Shown here piece by piece: positions 38,778 through 47,026 of a stretch of DNA of 64,000 nt. A program made the translations under genes and the position numbers. Below the pieces are notes generated by a model. That model saw only the letters and a program-made list of their open reading frames with translations, was not told the origin of the DNA and did no database searches. Each line of letters begins with the position of its first letter. Position 1 is the first letter of the stretch. The stretch comes from RFSX01 sp964591455 (GTDB lineage Bacteria > Bacteroidota > Bacteroidia > Chitinophagales > Saprospiraceae), in assembly GCA_964591455.1 (NCBI GenBank), contig CAZQDZ010000016.1:1-64000 (forward strand), given 5' to 3'.

Positions 38778-38966
38778 TTAAGCATCACCGTACATTTCTT
38801 GCCTATAAGTCGCATTGAGAACTTCGTTTCTTCTCTCCACGCTAGGCTTCACAAAGTGCTTTCTTCTTCTGATTTCTTTCAGAAGTCTAGTCTGCTTGAA
38901 CTTTCTCTTATATCTCTTAAGAGCTCGATCTATAGACTCATCACTTTTGACATTAATAATTAACAT
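38778..38966 (-). CDS. rpsU: 30S ribosomal protein bS21
   Basis: A 62-residue basic protein with the typical bS21 sequence order: LIINVKSDESIDRALKRYKR followed by KFKQTRLLKEIRRRKHFVKP. It binds the small ribosomal subunit near the 3' end of 16S rRNA; in Bacteroidota it helps hide the anti-Shine-Dalgarno, which fits the lack of Shine-Dalgarno sequences in this window. A near-consensus promoter lies 28 bases upstream and the leader is about 20 bases long. Its own terminator follows. Confidence 0.97.
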   Translation of the reverse strand: MLIINVKSDESIDRALKRYKRKFKQTRLLKEIRRRKHFVKPSVERRNEVLNATYRQEMYGDA

Positions 38967-38993
38967 TTAAGCCAATTTGTTATTAAAAGAGCG

Positions 38994-39025
38994 CAAATAT
39001 ATAGATTTCCAGACACTGTAGCAAC
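38994..39025 (-). promoter_or_regulatory. Promoter of rpsU
   Basis: Minus-strand TTG (39022-39024), 20 bases, then TATATTTG (38994-39001), a full match to the Bacteroidota consensus. The +1 would fall near 38987. A weaker plus-strand box (TAGATTTC) overlaps here and may serve cutC. Confidence 0.8.
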
Positions 39026-39042
39026 GCATTACCCTTAAAAAT

Positions 39043-39714
39043 ATGAGTATCTACACTATTGAATCATGTGTAAGCACCTTAGCAGAGGCAAAACTCGCTG
39101 AGAAAAACGGTGCTAATCGCCTTGAACTATGCGCCAGGCTTGACTTAGATGGGCTTACCCCGAGTACTGATTTGGTCCGGCAAGTATTGGAACAAACCCA
39201 TATCCCTGTCAAAGTCATGATCAGACACAGAGCGGGTGATTTCTGTTATACCACTGAGGATATGAACGAAATCTTTGCTGACGTAGCACTAATGAAAGCC
39301 TGTGGTGCTAGGCACTTTGTATATGGAAGCATGACTGATGGCCAACTAGACCTCGGTCAATTAGCGGAGGTGCTAAATTATTTGAGTGCTGATGATTATC
39401 CTGTGGAATCACTCACAATACACAAAGCCATAGATACCAGTACTGACATCAAAAGGGACTTATATAAGCTTATGAATAGCAAAGTCTATAGGGAAGCTAA
39501 GAAAGCCAACATACACCTTGCGGTGCTCACCTCGGGAGGCTCCCTGACGGCAATGGAAGGAAAAGATATGCTAAGACAACTTATACAACAGGCCGATGAT
39601 AGGATAGAAATTATCAGTGCAGGTAGAATTACATCTGTAAACCTAACTGAGCACAAATCTTCCATTGGAGGGTATAGCTACCATGGGCGACGAATTGTAC
39701 CACTCTTATATTAG
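39043..39714 (+). CDS. cutC: CutC-family copper homeostasis protein
   Basis: A 223-residue TIM-barrel protein of the CutC family. The sequence shows IESCVSTLAEAKLAEKNGAN near the N terminus, then RLELCARLDLDGLTP and VKVMIRHRAGDFCY, followed by HKAIDTSTDI and LTSGGSLTAMEGKDML. The family was named for copper tolerance, but its enzymatic role is still unclear and copper binding is disputed. The gene is divergent from rpsU with 76 bases between starts, so the region holds promoters for both. Copper function here is family knowledge, not seen. Confidence 0.92.
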   Translation: MSIYTIESCVSTLAEAKLAEKNGANRLELCARLDLDGLTPSTDLVRQVLEQTHIPVKVMIRHRAGDFCYTTEDMNEIFADVALMKACGARHFVYGSMTDGQLDLGQLAEVLNYLSADDYPVESLTIHKAIDTSTDIKRDLYKLMNSKVYREAKKANIHLAVLTSGGSLTAMEGKDMLRQLIQQADDRIEIISAGRITSVNLTEHKSSIGGYSYHGRRIVPLLY

Positions 39715-39878
39715 GATACTGCTAAGACGAACTCAACCCCAATTTGTCTTCCATTTTACATAAACTAGGACTTGTGAAATCACTGTAGGGGTGCCGTATA
39801 GTTTATATCTATCGCTTGTAGTGGGGAAGTTGTAGGAAAACCCTTTGAATTTCTGTCTTATAAGTACAATATGTAATC

Positions 39879-40085
39879 ATGACTCTAAAGAACCATATAA
39901 CAATAATCTACTTCGTCCTCTTCTCCATAATTACTCTAAGAGCTAGTGATGATATATCTCTAGAAGCAGGAACGCAGAACTTGCCTGAATCAGTCATTCA
40001 AGAGCAAGACGTACAAATAGAAACAACAATAAAGGATTCACAATTCCTACAATTGCATAGAAGACAGTGTGAATCTAAAATATAA
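39879..40085 (+). CDS. Small secreted hypothetical protein
   Basis: A 68-residue frame starting with a signal-like hydrophobic segment (ITIIYFVLFSIITLRA, cut after ASDD) and a polar, Gln/Glu/Asp-rich mature part of about 45 residues ending RRQCESKI. The presence of a signal peptide and an A-rich start region supports it; the small size and lack of a known family leave room for doubt. There is no neighbour that suggests a role. Confidence 0.45.
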   Translation: MTLKNHITIIYFVLFSIITLRASDDISLEAGTQNLPESVIQEQDVQIETTIKDSQFLQLHRRQCESKI

Positions 40086-40216
40086 AAGAGTACAAAAATT
40101 AAGGTTACATAATTCTTATATTAAGGGTGTTAAAGGTCAATGGATAAAGCTCTGTTGGCCTTTACAATTTTAATGAGGTGCCTTAAATATATTAGGGAGT
40201 TAGGGTAAGTCTAGGC

Positions 40217-40310
40217 AAAAAAAAAGACCGGTCTTAAATATCAAAACCGATCTTCGAGATTGAGTAATTATTCCTTAAATCGTAAATTGGATATCCCTGA
40301 TTTTTCGGAT
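40217..40310 (-). ncRNA. Candidate orphan small RNA (~95 nt)
   Basis: On the minus strand, TATATTTG (40317-40324) is a full match to the Bacteroidota -7 box. About 85 bases downstream is a hairpin AAGATCGGT (40246-40254) with ACCGGTCTT (40224-40232, one mismatch) and then nine T, an intrinsic terminator. No minus-strand gene lies between, so the unit would be a short transcript of unknown function. The -33 box is weak. No known RNA family is recognised. Confidence 0.35.
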
Positions 40311-40378
40311 GCTCAGCAAATATATGCGAATATCCTATATATTATAGTACGATAAGAACTAAAAAAAAATTAGGTATC

Positions 40379-40401
40379 ATATATAGATAATTTCTATATA
40401 T
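40379..40401. repeat. Inverted repeat ATATATAGA-N5-TCTATATAT
   Basis: Perfect 9-base arms (40379-40387 and 40393-40401) with a 5-base spacer, in AT-rich noncoding sequence. It could be a protein site or a weak hairpin; AT richness makes chance possible. Confidence 0.5.
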
Positions 40402-40536
40402 TATTGTTTGATTTTCCGCCCCAACCAGTCACTTTCTCCTTGTTTTCCATTCTATGGCACAATAATTTTTTGTGCATCGAATCTTGAAGGTTTATATATT
40501 TGGAAAGTCCAGGCAGCCCAAAAGCTTGGAATAGTT

Positions 40537-40947
40537 ATGAACCTAGAATTTTTAAACGGAGATTTTATCGGTTATTACTCCTATGGCCAACTGAATGATG
40601 TAGATCACGAAATGTATTGCTCTCTTGTATTTTTTCAAGATGGCAGAGTTGTCGGTCATGGAGTTGATGATATTGACCCTTTCCACTTTGAAGGAAAAGT
40701 GGATTTGAATGACAATTCAGTCGTCCTTATCAAACAATATCCCGGTCACCAAGTCCAGTACAATGGAACTGTTTTCAATCAGAATAATGCTATCTGTATT
40801 AGTGGCACATGGACTATTCAAGGCACATTCACCACTTCAGGCACATTTTCACTGAAAAAAGGTAATTCTATTGCTTCTATTATGGCAGACATTACCCATA
40901 TAGAGCAAGTGCTAAAGAAAGAATTACAGAAGGTAGAAGAGTTATAG
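40537..40947 (+). CDS. Hypothetical cytoplasmic protein
   Basis: A 136-residue protein from the chosen ATG at 40537 (MNLEFLNGDFIGYYSYG); an in-frame TTG at 40408 would add 43 residues of low-complexity content and lies in the AT-rich noncoding stretch. The protein is beta-rich, with repeated aromatic strands (YCSLVFFQDGRVVGHGVDD, VVLIKQYPGHQVQYNGTVF, ISGTWTIQGTFTTSGTFSL) and a C-terminal helix (IASIMADITHIEQVLKKEL). No signal peptide or membrane segment. It is followed by the DinB-like gene after nine bases and a small membrane protein, forming a three-gene unit. I do not recognise its family. Confidence 0.75.
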   Translation: MNLEFLNGDFIGYYSYGQLNDVDHEMYCSLVFFQDGRVVGHGVDDIDPFHFEGKVDLNDNSVVLIKQYPGHQVQYNGTVFNQNNAICISGTWTIQGTFTTSGTFSLKKGNSIASIMADITHIEQVLKKELQKVEEL

Positions 40948-40956
40948 ACCTTATAC

Positions 40957-41427
40957 ATGGCCAACACATCTATTGTAGCTCAATTCAGAGAAATCTATCT
41001 GGATGGAGATTGGGTAGTCAATACCAATCTCAAATCTACTCTAGAAGAAGTTAGCTATCATCAAGCTGTTACAACTATTGGCACTCACAATTCAATTGCT
41101 GCACTCACTTTCCACCTGGACTATTACATGGCTGGGATTCTCCGTGTCTTTGACACAGGTGCTTTGGATATAAGGGATAAGTATTCTTTTGAGCTACCCG
41201 ACCTTGACACCGCTGATTCTTGGCTTCTCCTCAAAAAATCTACCATAAAGAATTGTGAATTGATGGCGAGTAAGCTACAGTTGCTATCAGAGGAATATCT
41301 CGATAGCGATTTCGTAGATAAAAAATATGGCAGTTGGAGAAGGAACATAGAAGCACTGATAGAACATGGATATTACCATTTGGGACAAATAGTGATGCTC
41401 ACTAAATTGATTCCGCAAGAAGCCTAA
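40957..41427 (+). CDS. DinB-superfamily protein
   Basis: A 156-residue four-helix-bundle protein. The histidines expected for a metal site lie in LTFHLDYYMAG (about residue 51) and in EHGYYHLGQIVML (about 134-141), spaced as in DinB/YfiT-like proteins. These families often catalyse thiol- or metal-dependent transfer reactions, but the substrate here is unknown. It lies nine bases after the upstream hypothetical gene and three bases before the next small membrane gene, so it is probably co-transcribed with both. Confidence 0.85.
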   Translation: MANTSIVAQFREIYLDGDWVVNTNLKSTLEEVSYHQAVTTIGTHNSIAALTFHLDYYMAGILRVFDTGALDIRDKYSFELPDLDTADSWLLLKKSTIKNCELMASKLQLLSEEYLDSDFVDKKYGSWRRNIEALIEHGYYHLGQIVMLTKLIPQEA

Positions 41428-41430
41428 GTG

Positions 41431-41721
41431 ATGAAATCACTAAAATGGCTTTGCTTCCCTTTACTCACCACTATCGGTTTGTTGGCTATACCGCTTATTG
41501 CTATGAATTTCACAGAACAGGTTCAGTGGAAGGCTGATGATTTTGTTATAGCTGGATTTCTAATATTTACTGTATTGAGTGCCCTTCATTATGTCCGAAA
41601 AAAATATAGGAAAAACACCAAGACTAGGACTACGTGGATTCTAATTATAATCTTCCTATTCATTTTTCTATGGATGGAAATGGCCGTTGGTTTGTTCAAT
41701 TCCCCATTGGCAGGAAACTAG
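41431..41721 (+). CDS. Small membrane protein
   Basis: A 96-residue protein with three hydrophobic helices at about 5-25, 38-54 and 66-86 and a basic loop (RKKYRKNTKTRTTW). The ATG at 41431 is preferred; a GTG at 41428 is one codon earlier. It follows the DinB-like gene directly. Function is unknown. Confidence 0.75.
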   Translation: MKSLKWLCFPLLTTIGLLAIPLIAMNFTEQVQWKADDFVIAGFLIFTVLSALHYVRKKYRKNTKTRTTWILIIIFLFIFLWMEMAVGLFNSPLAGN

Positions 41722-41730
41722 CTTGTAGTT

Positions 41731-42756
41731 CTAAGAGGACCTCAGTTTCATTTTACCAATTTCTCTCTTTGCTACCTCCTTAATTTTCTGCGCCACAGAC
41801 GAGACATTAGATCTTGTAGGTTTATAAATCAACTTATAAGGTGTTGATATCCAATGTTTTAATTTTTCTACAGCTCCCTCATCGATACTCTTGATTATCG
41901 GTACACCCATTTCTTCCAAAGCTGTCGCATTGCATTTCTGCTCATACTGATCAAACATAGGTATAACCATCATTTTCTTGGCTAAGTATAGTCCTTCAGA
42001 GGTAGCTTGAAATCCACCGCCTGTCAGAAGCCCATGACATGATCCCAACGATTGGGAGTAGCGTTCTTTATTGACTGGGTGGATGAGTACATTCTCATGC
42101 CTCAGAATCTCTTTGGACTTCTTAGTGAAAACTTCCCATTGTATCTCAGGAATCTGCTTAAATACAGAAATCAAACGATTATCTGAGAATGCGGGAAGAT
42201 ATACCGTGATATGACCTTTGTCAGACAACTCAGCATTAACTAATTCAGGTCTAATTATGGGTGGTAAAATATGGTCATCGTACGCTTTATAATGCAGGCC
42301 TACATACCCGTTACACGGTGCAATCCAGTATCTCATACCATACTCGAAAAACCGGCGACGCTTCTTAGGCATGGGTACTTTATCAGAATAAAAAGATGCT
42401 TGATGACTCACACCGACAACTGGCACCTTCTTCTTTCTACATGCATGAGCTGTAATGGATTCATAATCATTAATAACAGCATCATAGTTTGTAACTGGAA
42501 CAGCGCTAATGTCTTTAAGTAATCTGAAAGGACGCAACTGTCTGAAACTCTTGAAGTAATCTACCCCACCCCGATTGCCAAATATAAAATAGAGACCATG
42601 GTAGCTGTAATCAAATGGAAAGGGAAAGTTGAGTTCTGCCGATCTCCCACTTATCAGAAAATCTACTTCAGCTATCTCTGCAAGGGCAGGCCCAATCTCA
42701 GCCGCTCTGGCCAAATGACCATTGCCTGTGCCTTGGATAGCATATAACAGTTTCAT
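41731..42756 (-). CDS. GT-B-fold glycosyltransferase (MurG/MGT-like)
   Basis: A 341-residue protein whose start MKLLYAIQGTGNGHLARA and C-terminal half (HGLLTGGGFQATSEGLYLAK, VIPMFDQYEQKCNA) match the GT-B nucleotide-sugar glycosyltransferase family. The GGGFQATSE loop is the donor-phosphate site. There is no signal peptide, so it acts at the cytoplasmic membrane surface. It lies three bases downstream of the polyprenyl synthase gene, so an isoprenoid-linked sugar or carotenoid-glycoside acceptor is plausible. The acceptor is inference. Confidence 0.85.
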   Translation of the reverse strand: MKLLYAIQGTGNGHLARAAEIGPALAEIAEVDFLISGRSAELNFPFPFDYSYHGLYFIFGNRGGVDYFKSFRQLRPFRLLKDISAVPVTNYDAVINDYESITAHACRKKKVPVVGVSHQASFYSDKVPMPKKRRRFFEYGMRYWIAPCNGYVGLHYKAYDDHILPPIIRPELVNAELSDKGHITVYLPAFSDNRLISVFKQIPEIQWEVFTKKSKEILRHENVLIHPVNKERYSQSLGSCHGLLTGGGFQATSEGLYLAKKMMVIPMFDQYEQKCNATALEEMGVPIIKSIDEGAVEKLKHWISTPYKLIYKPTRSNVSSVAQKIKEVAKREIGKMKLRSS

Positions 42757-42759
42757 TGG

Positions 42760-43728
42760 CTACACATCTCTATTCAATAGATTCTTTGAAAATTCTATCA
42801 GTATGGATTTCCTTTCGTCTGGAACTTTGACAGCTTTAAGGTGAGATTCTGCCAACTGCTGATAGACAAGTTTTAGTTCATGGGCATGAACATCTACATG
42901 CGCATTTTTGTACAACTCCATTACCCGTTCTATATCAGAATCGCTACCATTCAAATTCATAAAAATATCTCTGAGAGTATCCGCTTCAGTAGGGCTGAGC
43001 AGCTCTAATGACTTTAGGTACAGGTATGTCTTTTTGCGCTGTTGGATATCACCACCTATTTTCTTGCCTAGTAATTCTTCTGTACCAAAGGCATCCAGCA
43101 TATCATCTTGAATCTGAAATGCAATACCCATATTCTTACCGAATTCATACAAGTGCTTCTGATCTACTGAATCTGCTTCAGCCAAGATACCGCCCATAGA
43201 AAGAGAAGCTGCTATAGCTACAGAAGTCTTAAGTTCTATCATTTTCAGATACTCCATTATCGACACTTCTTCCTGGACTTCGTAATCCATATCATAGCGC
43301 TGGCCTTCACAGACCTCTATGGAAGTATCCGTAAAGAGTTTAGTGAGCGCTACTAGCTTATCTGGATATTTTTCTAAAAACCGATAAGCGTATATCAGCA
43401 TTACATCACCAGACAGGATAGCTGTATTCTCATCATAAAGCTGGTGGACAGTAGCTTGGCCTCTTCTCAGCTCTGCTTCATCCATAATATCATCATGCAG
43501 TAACGAAAAATTGTGGAATACTTCTATAGACATACCTGCTTCAAAAGCGTATGATACATCATCCTTATATAAATTGTAAGCGGCCATCACCATAGCTGGT
43601 CTGAGACGTTTACCACCTAAGGACATGATGTACTCCACTGGCTTGTATAACGCCGACGGCTGAGAAGGAAAACTGTAGGCATCCAACTTCTCATTGAATA
43701 ATTTTTGTAAGTCTTCTATCGTGTACAT
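42760..43728 (-). CDS. Polyprenyl (FPP/GGPP-type) synthase
   Basis: A 322-residue protein of the trans-isoprenyl diphosphate synthase family. The first Asp-rich motif DDIMD is at residues 79-83 in LLHDDIMDEAELRRG, and the second DDMLD at 208-212 in QIQDDMLD. GGKRLRP (38-44) binds isopentenyl diphosphate. Phe at 74, five residues before the first motif, suggests a short-chain product such as FPP or GGPP, but that rule is only a guide. It heads a two-gene unit with a glycosyltransferase. Confidence 0.93.
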   Translation of the reverse strand: MYTIEDLQKLFNEKLDAYSFPSQPSALYKPVEYIMSLGGKRLRPAMVMAAYNLYKDDVSYAFEAGMSIEVFHNFSLLHDDIMDEAELRRGQATVHQLYDENTAILSGDVMLIYAYRFLEKYPDKLVALTKLFTDTSIEVCEGQRYDMDYEVQEEVSIMEYLKMIELKTSVAIAASLSMGGILAEADSVDQKHLYEFGKNMGIAFQIQDDMLDAFGTEELLGKKIGGDIQQRKKTYLYLKSLELLSPTEADTLRDIFMNLNGSDSDIERVMELYKNAHVDVHAHELKLVYQQLAESHLKAVKVPDERKSILIEFSKNLLNRDV

Positions 43729-43868
43729 AAATTCTCGTCAAAGCTAAACTTAGTCTTTGAATAAATACTAAGTTCTAAAATTATTAATGCAGATATAATA
43801 TACCAATATAGAACTTAGAGAAAGGTTGTAAGTTTAGCTAGTCTATCAATTTATAAAACTGAATTACA

Positions 43869-45593
43869 ATGAGGCGCTCTACTCTTCTTTATTTCTTACT
43901 CCTTCTAAATGTTTTCGTTGGCTACAGCTGCAAAGAGAATATCAGCAACGGCCCTGATATGATTATATACAATGCCTCTATACATACTGGCGAAGCAATG
44001 AGTGAGGCCACAGCCATAGCCATTCAGGATGAGCGAATTATAGCCTTAGACAATGATGGTGCTATTACTAAATTACAGGGAGAGAATACTAATATGATAG
44101 ATGCAAACGGGATGTTTTTGATGCCCGGATTTATAGAAGGGCATGGGCATTTTTCCGGATTAGGTGAAACCTTACAGAACCTAAATTTCCTATCTGATAC
44201 AACTTGGATACAGGCTATAGAAAAAGTAAAAGACAAAGTAGACCAATCTCAGCCAGGTGAATGGATTTATGGCCGTGGTTGGCATCAAGAAAAATGGTAT
44301 GAAGAACCCGAGAATGTCCAACAAGGATATCCTCATCATGAAACCCTCTCAGAGATATCTCCTGATAATCCAGTTATACTCATACATGCCAGTGGACACA
44401 GCCTCTATGCTAACAAAAAAGCAATGGATGCCGCTGGCATTAATATAGAAACCCCAAATCCTAAAGGAGGAAAAATCATTCGTGACTCTAAAGGAGAGGC
44501 GCTAGGTGTATTTGAAGAAAGAGCAATGGGTCCTATACGAGGCGCATTCCAGAAATACAAAGCCTCACTGGATGAAGAATCACAAACCAAATTATGGTAC
44601 GAAGCCATAGAATTAGCACAGCAAAGATGTCTACAAAAAGGGGTGACAAGTTTTCAGGATGCAGGCGCTAAGTTTTGGGAACATGACCGATATCATTCTA
44701 TGGCGTTAGATAAAAAGTTCGATATGAGACTTTGGTCTATGGTCAGACACAGCTCACAAGAAATGGAAGGTAAACTAGGTAAGTACAGACGCATAGGTGT
44801 AGGGAATGATTACTATACATGTAGAGCGCTTAAAACTGAAGTAGATGGTGCACTAGGTGCTCATGGTGCTTGGTTACTAGAGCCCTATGAGGATAAGCCA
44901 GATTTCTATGGCCAAAATACAACCGATATAGAAGAGGTCGCTAAGATTGCTACTTTGGCTAATGAGCATAATATGCAATTATGTGTCCATGCCATAGGCG
45001 ATAGAGCTAATAAAGAAGTGTTAGATATTTTCGAATCTAACAAGGATGAGGACAATGATAAAAGATGGAGAGTGGAGCATGCGCAACATTTACATCCAGG
45101 AGATATTATGCGATTCAAAGAATCCGGAGCCATTGCTTCAATGCAAGCTGTCCATTGTACATCTGATGCCCCTTTTGTAGTAAGGCGACTAGGTCAGTTA
45201 AGAGCTAAAGTTGGTGCCTATGCTTGGAAATCCCTTCTAGACCAAGGAGTGACCATTGTAAATGGAACAGATGTTCCTGTAGAAGAGATAGACCCTATCA
45301 AGAACTTTTACGCTACAGTTACTAGAACCAGAGTGGATAATGGAATGCAATTCTTTGTAGAACAAAAGATGACAAGAGCGCAGGCCATACGCAGTTACAC
45401 TATTGATGCGGCTTATGGCGCTTTTGAAGAGGACATAAAGGGCAAACTTGAAGTAGGCAAACTAGGTGATATGGTCATACTATCCAATGACTTAGTCAAA
45501 TGTAGTGATCTAGATATCCTCAATACTAAAGTCGCTCTGACCATTGTAGGTGGTCACATAAAATTTCACAATGAAGCGCTTTTGAAAATATAA
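43869..45593 (+). CDS. Amidohydrolase (YtcJ-like) lipoprotein
   Basis: A 574-residue metal-dependent hydrolase. It has a lipoprotein signal (LLNVFVGYSC, lipid Cys at about 21). The amidohydrolase features are PGFIEGHGHFSG (metal site near 81), VIHASGHSLY-like segment (about 175), HAIGDRANKEV (about 377), WRVEHAQHL (about 400) and a C-terminal NGTDVPVE near 460. Members of the YtcJ group act on unknown amides or N-acyl compounds; a periplasmic location is implied by the leader. It is convergent with metF, with 10 bases between the stops, and it lies alone on the plus strand. Substrate is unknown. Confidence 0.92.
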   Translation: MRRSTLLYFLLLLNVFVGYSCKENISNGPDMIIYNASIHTGEAMSEATAIAIQDERIIALDNDGAITKLQGENTNMIDANGMFLMPGFIEGHGHFSGLGETLQNLNFLSDTTWIQAIEKVKDKVDQSQPGEWIYGRGWHQEKWYEEPENVQQGYPHHETLSEISPDNPVILIHASGHSLYANKKAMDAAGINIETPNPKGGKIIRDSKGEALGVFEERAMGPIRGAFQKYKASLDEESQTKLWYEAIELAQQRCLQKGVTSFQDAGAKFWEHDRYHSMALDKKFDMRLWSMVRHSSQEMEGKLGKYRRIGVGNDYYTCRALKTEVDGALGAHGAWLLEPYEDKPDFYGQNTTDIEEVAKIATLANEHNMQLCVHAIGDRANKEVLDIFESNKDEDNDKRWRVEHAQHLHPGDIMRFKESGAIASMQAVHCTSDAPFVVRRLGQLRAKVGAYAWKSLLDQGVTIVNGTDVPVEEIDPIKNFYATVTRTRVDNGMQFFVEQKMTRAQAIRSYTIDAAYGAFEEDIKGKLEVGKLGDMVILSNDLVKCSDLDILNTKVALTIVGGHIKFHNEALLKI

Positions 45594-45603
45594 CTGGGCT
45601 CAT

Positions 45604-46560
45604 TTACATCACCTCTTTCAAAATTCGTAACATGGTTTTCGTATCGCCCATGGTATAATAATGAAGTATTGGAGCACCTCTCTCTTTAAGTTCCTTTGAC
45701 TGCTGGATACACCATTCTATACCTATCTGTCTGGTCGAAGCCTTATCCTTAGCATTATGCATCGCCACTGCAAGCTCTTCTGGAAAGTCTATAAAAAACA
45801 TCCTCGGAATACTGACCAACTGTGATTTTCTAGTTATAGGTTTTATGCCGGGTATTATAGGAACATCAATCCCCACAGTTTTACACTTATCTACAAAATC
45901 AAAGTATTTACTATTGTCGAAAAACATCTGAGTAACAATATAATCTGCACCTGCATCTACCTTGTCCTTAAGAAATTTCAAATCTATATCAAAGTTAGGT
46001 GCTTCAAAGTGTTTCTCTGGGTAACCAGCAACTCCTATGCAAAACTCAGTAGGCGCCGCATTGGCTAAGTTCTTATCCAAGTACTTACCGTTGTTCATTT
46101 TTTGAAGTTGCTGCACCAGCTCTACCGCATATTTGTGACCCCCAGGTTCAGGAATAAATCTGGAATCCATATTTCTAGCATCTCCTCTAAGTGCCAAGAC
46201 GTTGTCAATCCCCAGAAAGGCTAGATCTATCAGTGCATCTTCAGTCTCTGCTATGGTAAAGCCACCACATATTAAATGCGGCACCGTATCCACTTGATAC
46301 TTATGCATTAAGGAAGCGCAGATACCTACAGTTCCAGGTCTCTTTCGGATGGACATTTTCTCATAATACCCACTTTCTCGTTTGTTGAAAACAATATCCT
46401 CCCTGTGATACGTGACGTCAACAAATGAAGGTTTGAATTCCATAAGCGGATCCAACATGTCAAATATATCCTGCATTCTACCCCCTTTTAGTGGCGGGAG
46501 TACCTCATAAGAAAGTAGCGTCTTTCCGTTAGCCTGTTTAATGTGATCACAAACTTTCAT
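45604..46560 (-). CDS. metF: 5,10-methylenetetrahydrofolate reductase
   Basis: A 318-residue TIM-barrel flavoprotein from the ATG at 46558-46560 (a TTG seven codons upstream is unlikely). It reduces methylene-THF to methyl-THF for methionine synthesis. Motifs include YEVLPPLKGGRM, PHLICGGFTIAETED, NVLALRGDARN, EFCIGVAGYPEKH and YIVTQMFFDN, and the C-terminal IPGIKPI. FAD binding is expected. The gene has a 150-base leader with a promoter and a probable SAM-type riboswitch, which fits feedback control by SAM. It converges with the amidohydrolase gene. No other methionine gene is nearby. Confidence 0.96.
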   Translation of the reverse strand: MKVCDHIKQANGKTLLSYEVLPPLKGGRMQDIFDMLDPLMEFKPSFVDVTYHREDIVFNKRESGYYEKMSIRKRPGTVGICASLMHKYQVDTVPHLICGGFTIAETEDALIDLAFLGIDNVLALRGDARNMDSRFIPEPGGHKYAVELVQQLQKMNNGKYLDKNLANAAPTEFCIGVAGYPEKHFEAPNFDIDLKFLKDKVDAGADYIVTQMFFDNSKYFDFVDKCKTVGIDVPIIPGIKPITRKSQLVSIPRMFFIDFPEELAVAMHNAKDKASTRQIGIEWCIQQSKELKERGAPILHYYTMGDTKTMLRILKEVM

Positions 46561-46620
46561 TGATACTATATCTTTTAGCAATAAAAAATACGCATCAATA
46601 GAAATGGGAAATAAATGAAT

Positions 46621-46715
46621 GGAGCGAAACCATTTTGACTTATGTCCGCATCTATGTTATCACCGTGGCGTTTCGTGCTCGGTTGATGTCAGTAAATGTA
46701 CTGATCTCTTGATGC
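46621..46715 (-). promoter_or_regulatory. Candidate S-box-like (SAM-I/IV clan) riboswitch in the metF leader
   Basis: On the minus strand: P1 GCATC (46711-46715) with GATGC (46648-46652); AAGAGA directly after P1; hairpin TCAGTA-CATT-TACTGA (46689-46704); CAACC (46681-46685) and GGTG (46661-46664) with ACCG/CGGT forming P3; and no P4. This order (AAGAGA, hairpin, CAACC, P3, GGTGxTAA) is the SAM-I core. The P3 loop (46667-46680, GAGCACGAAACG) can pair with GGTTTCGCTCC (46621-46631), the type of pseudoknot seen in SAM-IV. A later TTGATGC (46592-46598) can pair with GCATCAA of P1, a possible switch. Binding is inferred. Confidence 0.55.
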
Positions 46716-46719
46716 AGTG

Positions 46720-46748
46720 CAAAGTTAATAAAAGTAATTTCTATCAAA
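46720..46748 (-). promoter_or_regulatory. Promoter of metF
   Basis: Minus-strand TTTG (46745-46748), 17 bases, then TAACTTTG (46720-46727), a full TAnnTTTG match. The expected +1 is about 46713, exactly at the start of the riboswitch P1. Confidence 0.65.
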
Positions 46749-47026
46749 GGATCTGAAAAGAAAATTCTGTGTATCTCCAGTACTTGGTCACAACTACCAT
46801 CATTATCAATTATCATGATTAAGGAGTTAATAGGTTTTAGCTTCTAAAACCTTGATTATCATCAATCTTAGATATAAATGACAAATGGGTATATGAAAAT
46901 ATACTCAAATGGCTAGTTCGTTTCTACAATTAAGATTATTTTGTATTAGGATTATAGATAATTCATCACCGAAGTTCTAAGTCTAATAAAAACCCCAAAC
47001 CAAAGACCTAATGAAAACAATATCAA
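46749..47026. other. Intergenic region upstream of LytTR regulator
   Basis: This part of the 466-base metF/LytTR gap holds no gene. It must include the promoter of the response-regulator gene, but no full TAnnTTTG box was found. A short ATG frame at 47011 overlaps the regulator start in another frame and is not supported. Confidence 0.5.

Larger units (their letters stand above)
40086..40536. other. AT-rich noncoding region with inverted repeats
   Basis: The 451 bases contain no convincing gene. They hold a minus-strand terminator (40217-40254) with no gene in front of it, a minus-strand TATATTTG box (40317-40324) that would start transcription toward it, and an inverted repeat at 40379-40401. 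A TTG-initiated extension of the next gene reaches to 40408 but is unlikely. Confidence 0.55.

Noticed and set aside
40408..40536. TTG-initiated extension of the hypothetical gene at 40537
   Set aside because: The extra residues have no sense of a signal peptide or domain and the stretch is AT-rich noncoding-like; ATG at 40537 is better placed.
46561..46581. TTG start seven codons upstream of metF
   Set aside because: The ATG at 46558-46560 matches the usual start of the enzyme and TTG starts are rare.
46621..46715. SAM-II or SAH riboswitch for the metF leader
   Set aside because: The AAGAGA, CAACC and GGTG order fits the SAM-I/IV core; the H-type pseudoknot layout of SAM-II and the SAH consensus are not seen.
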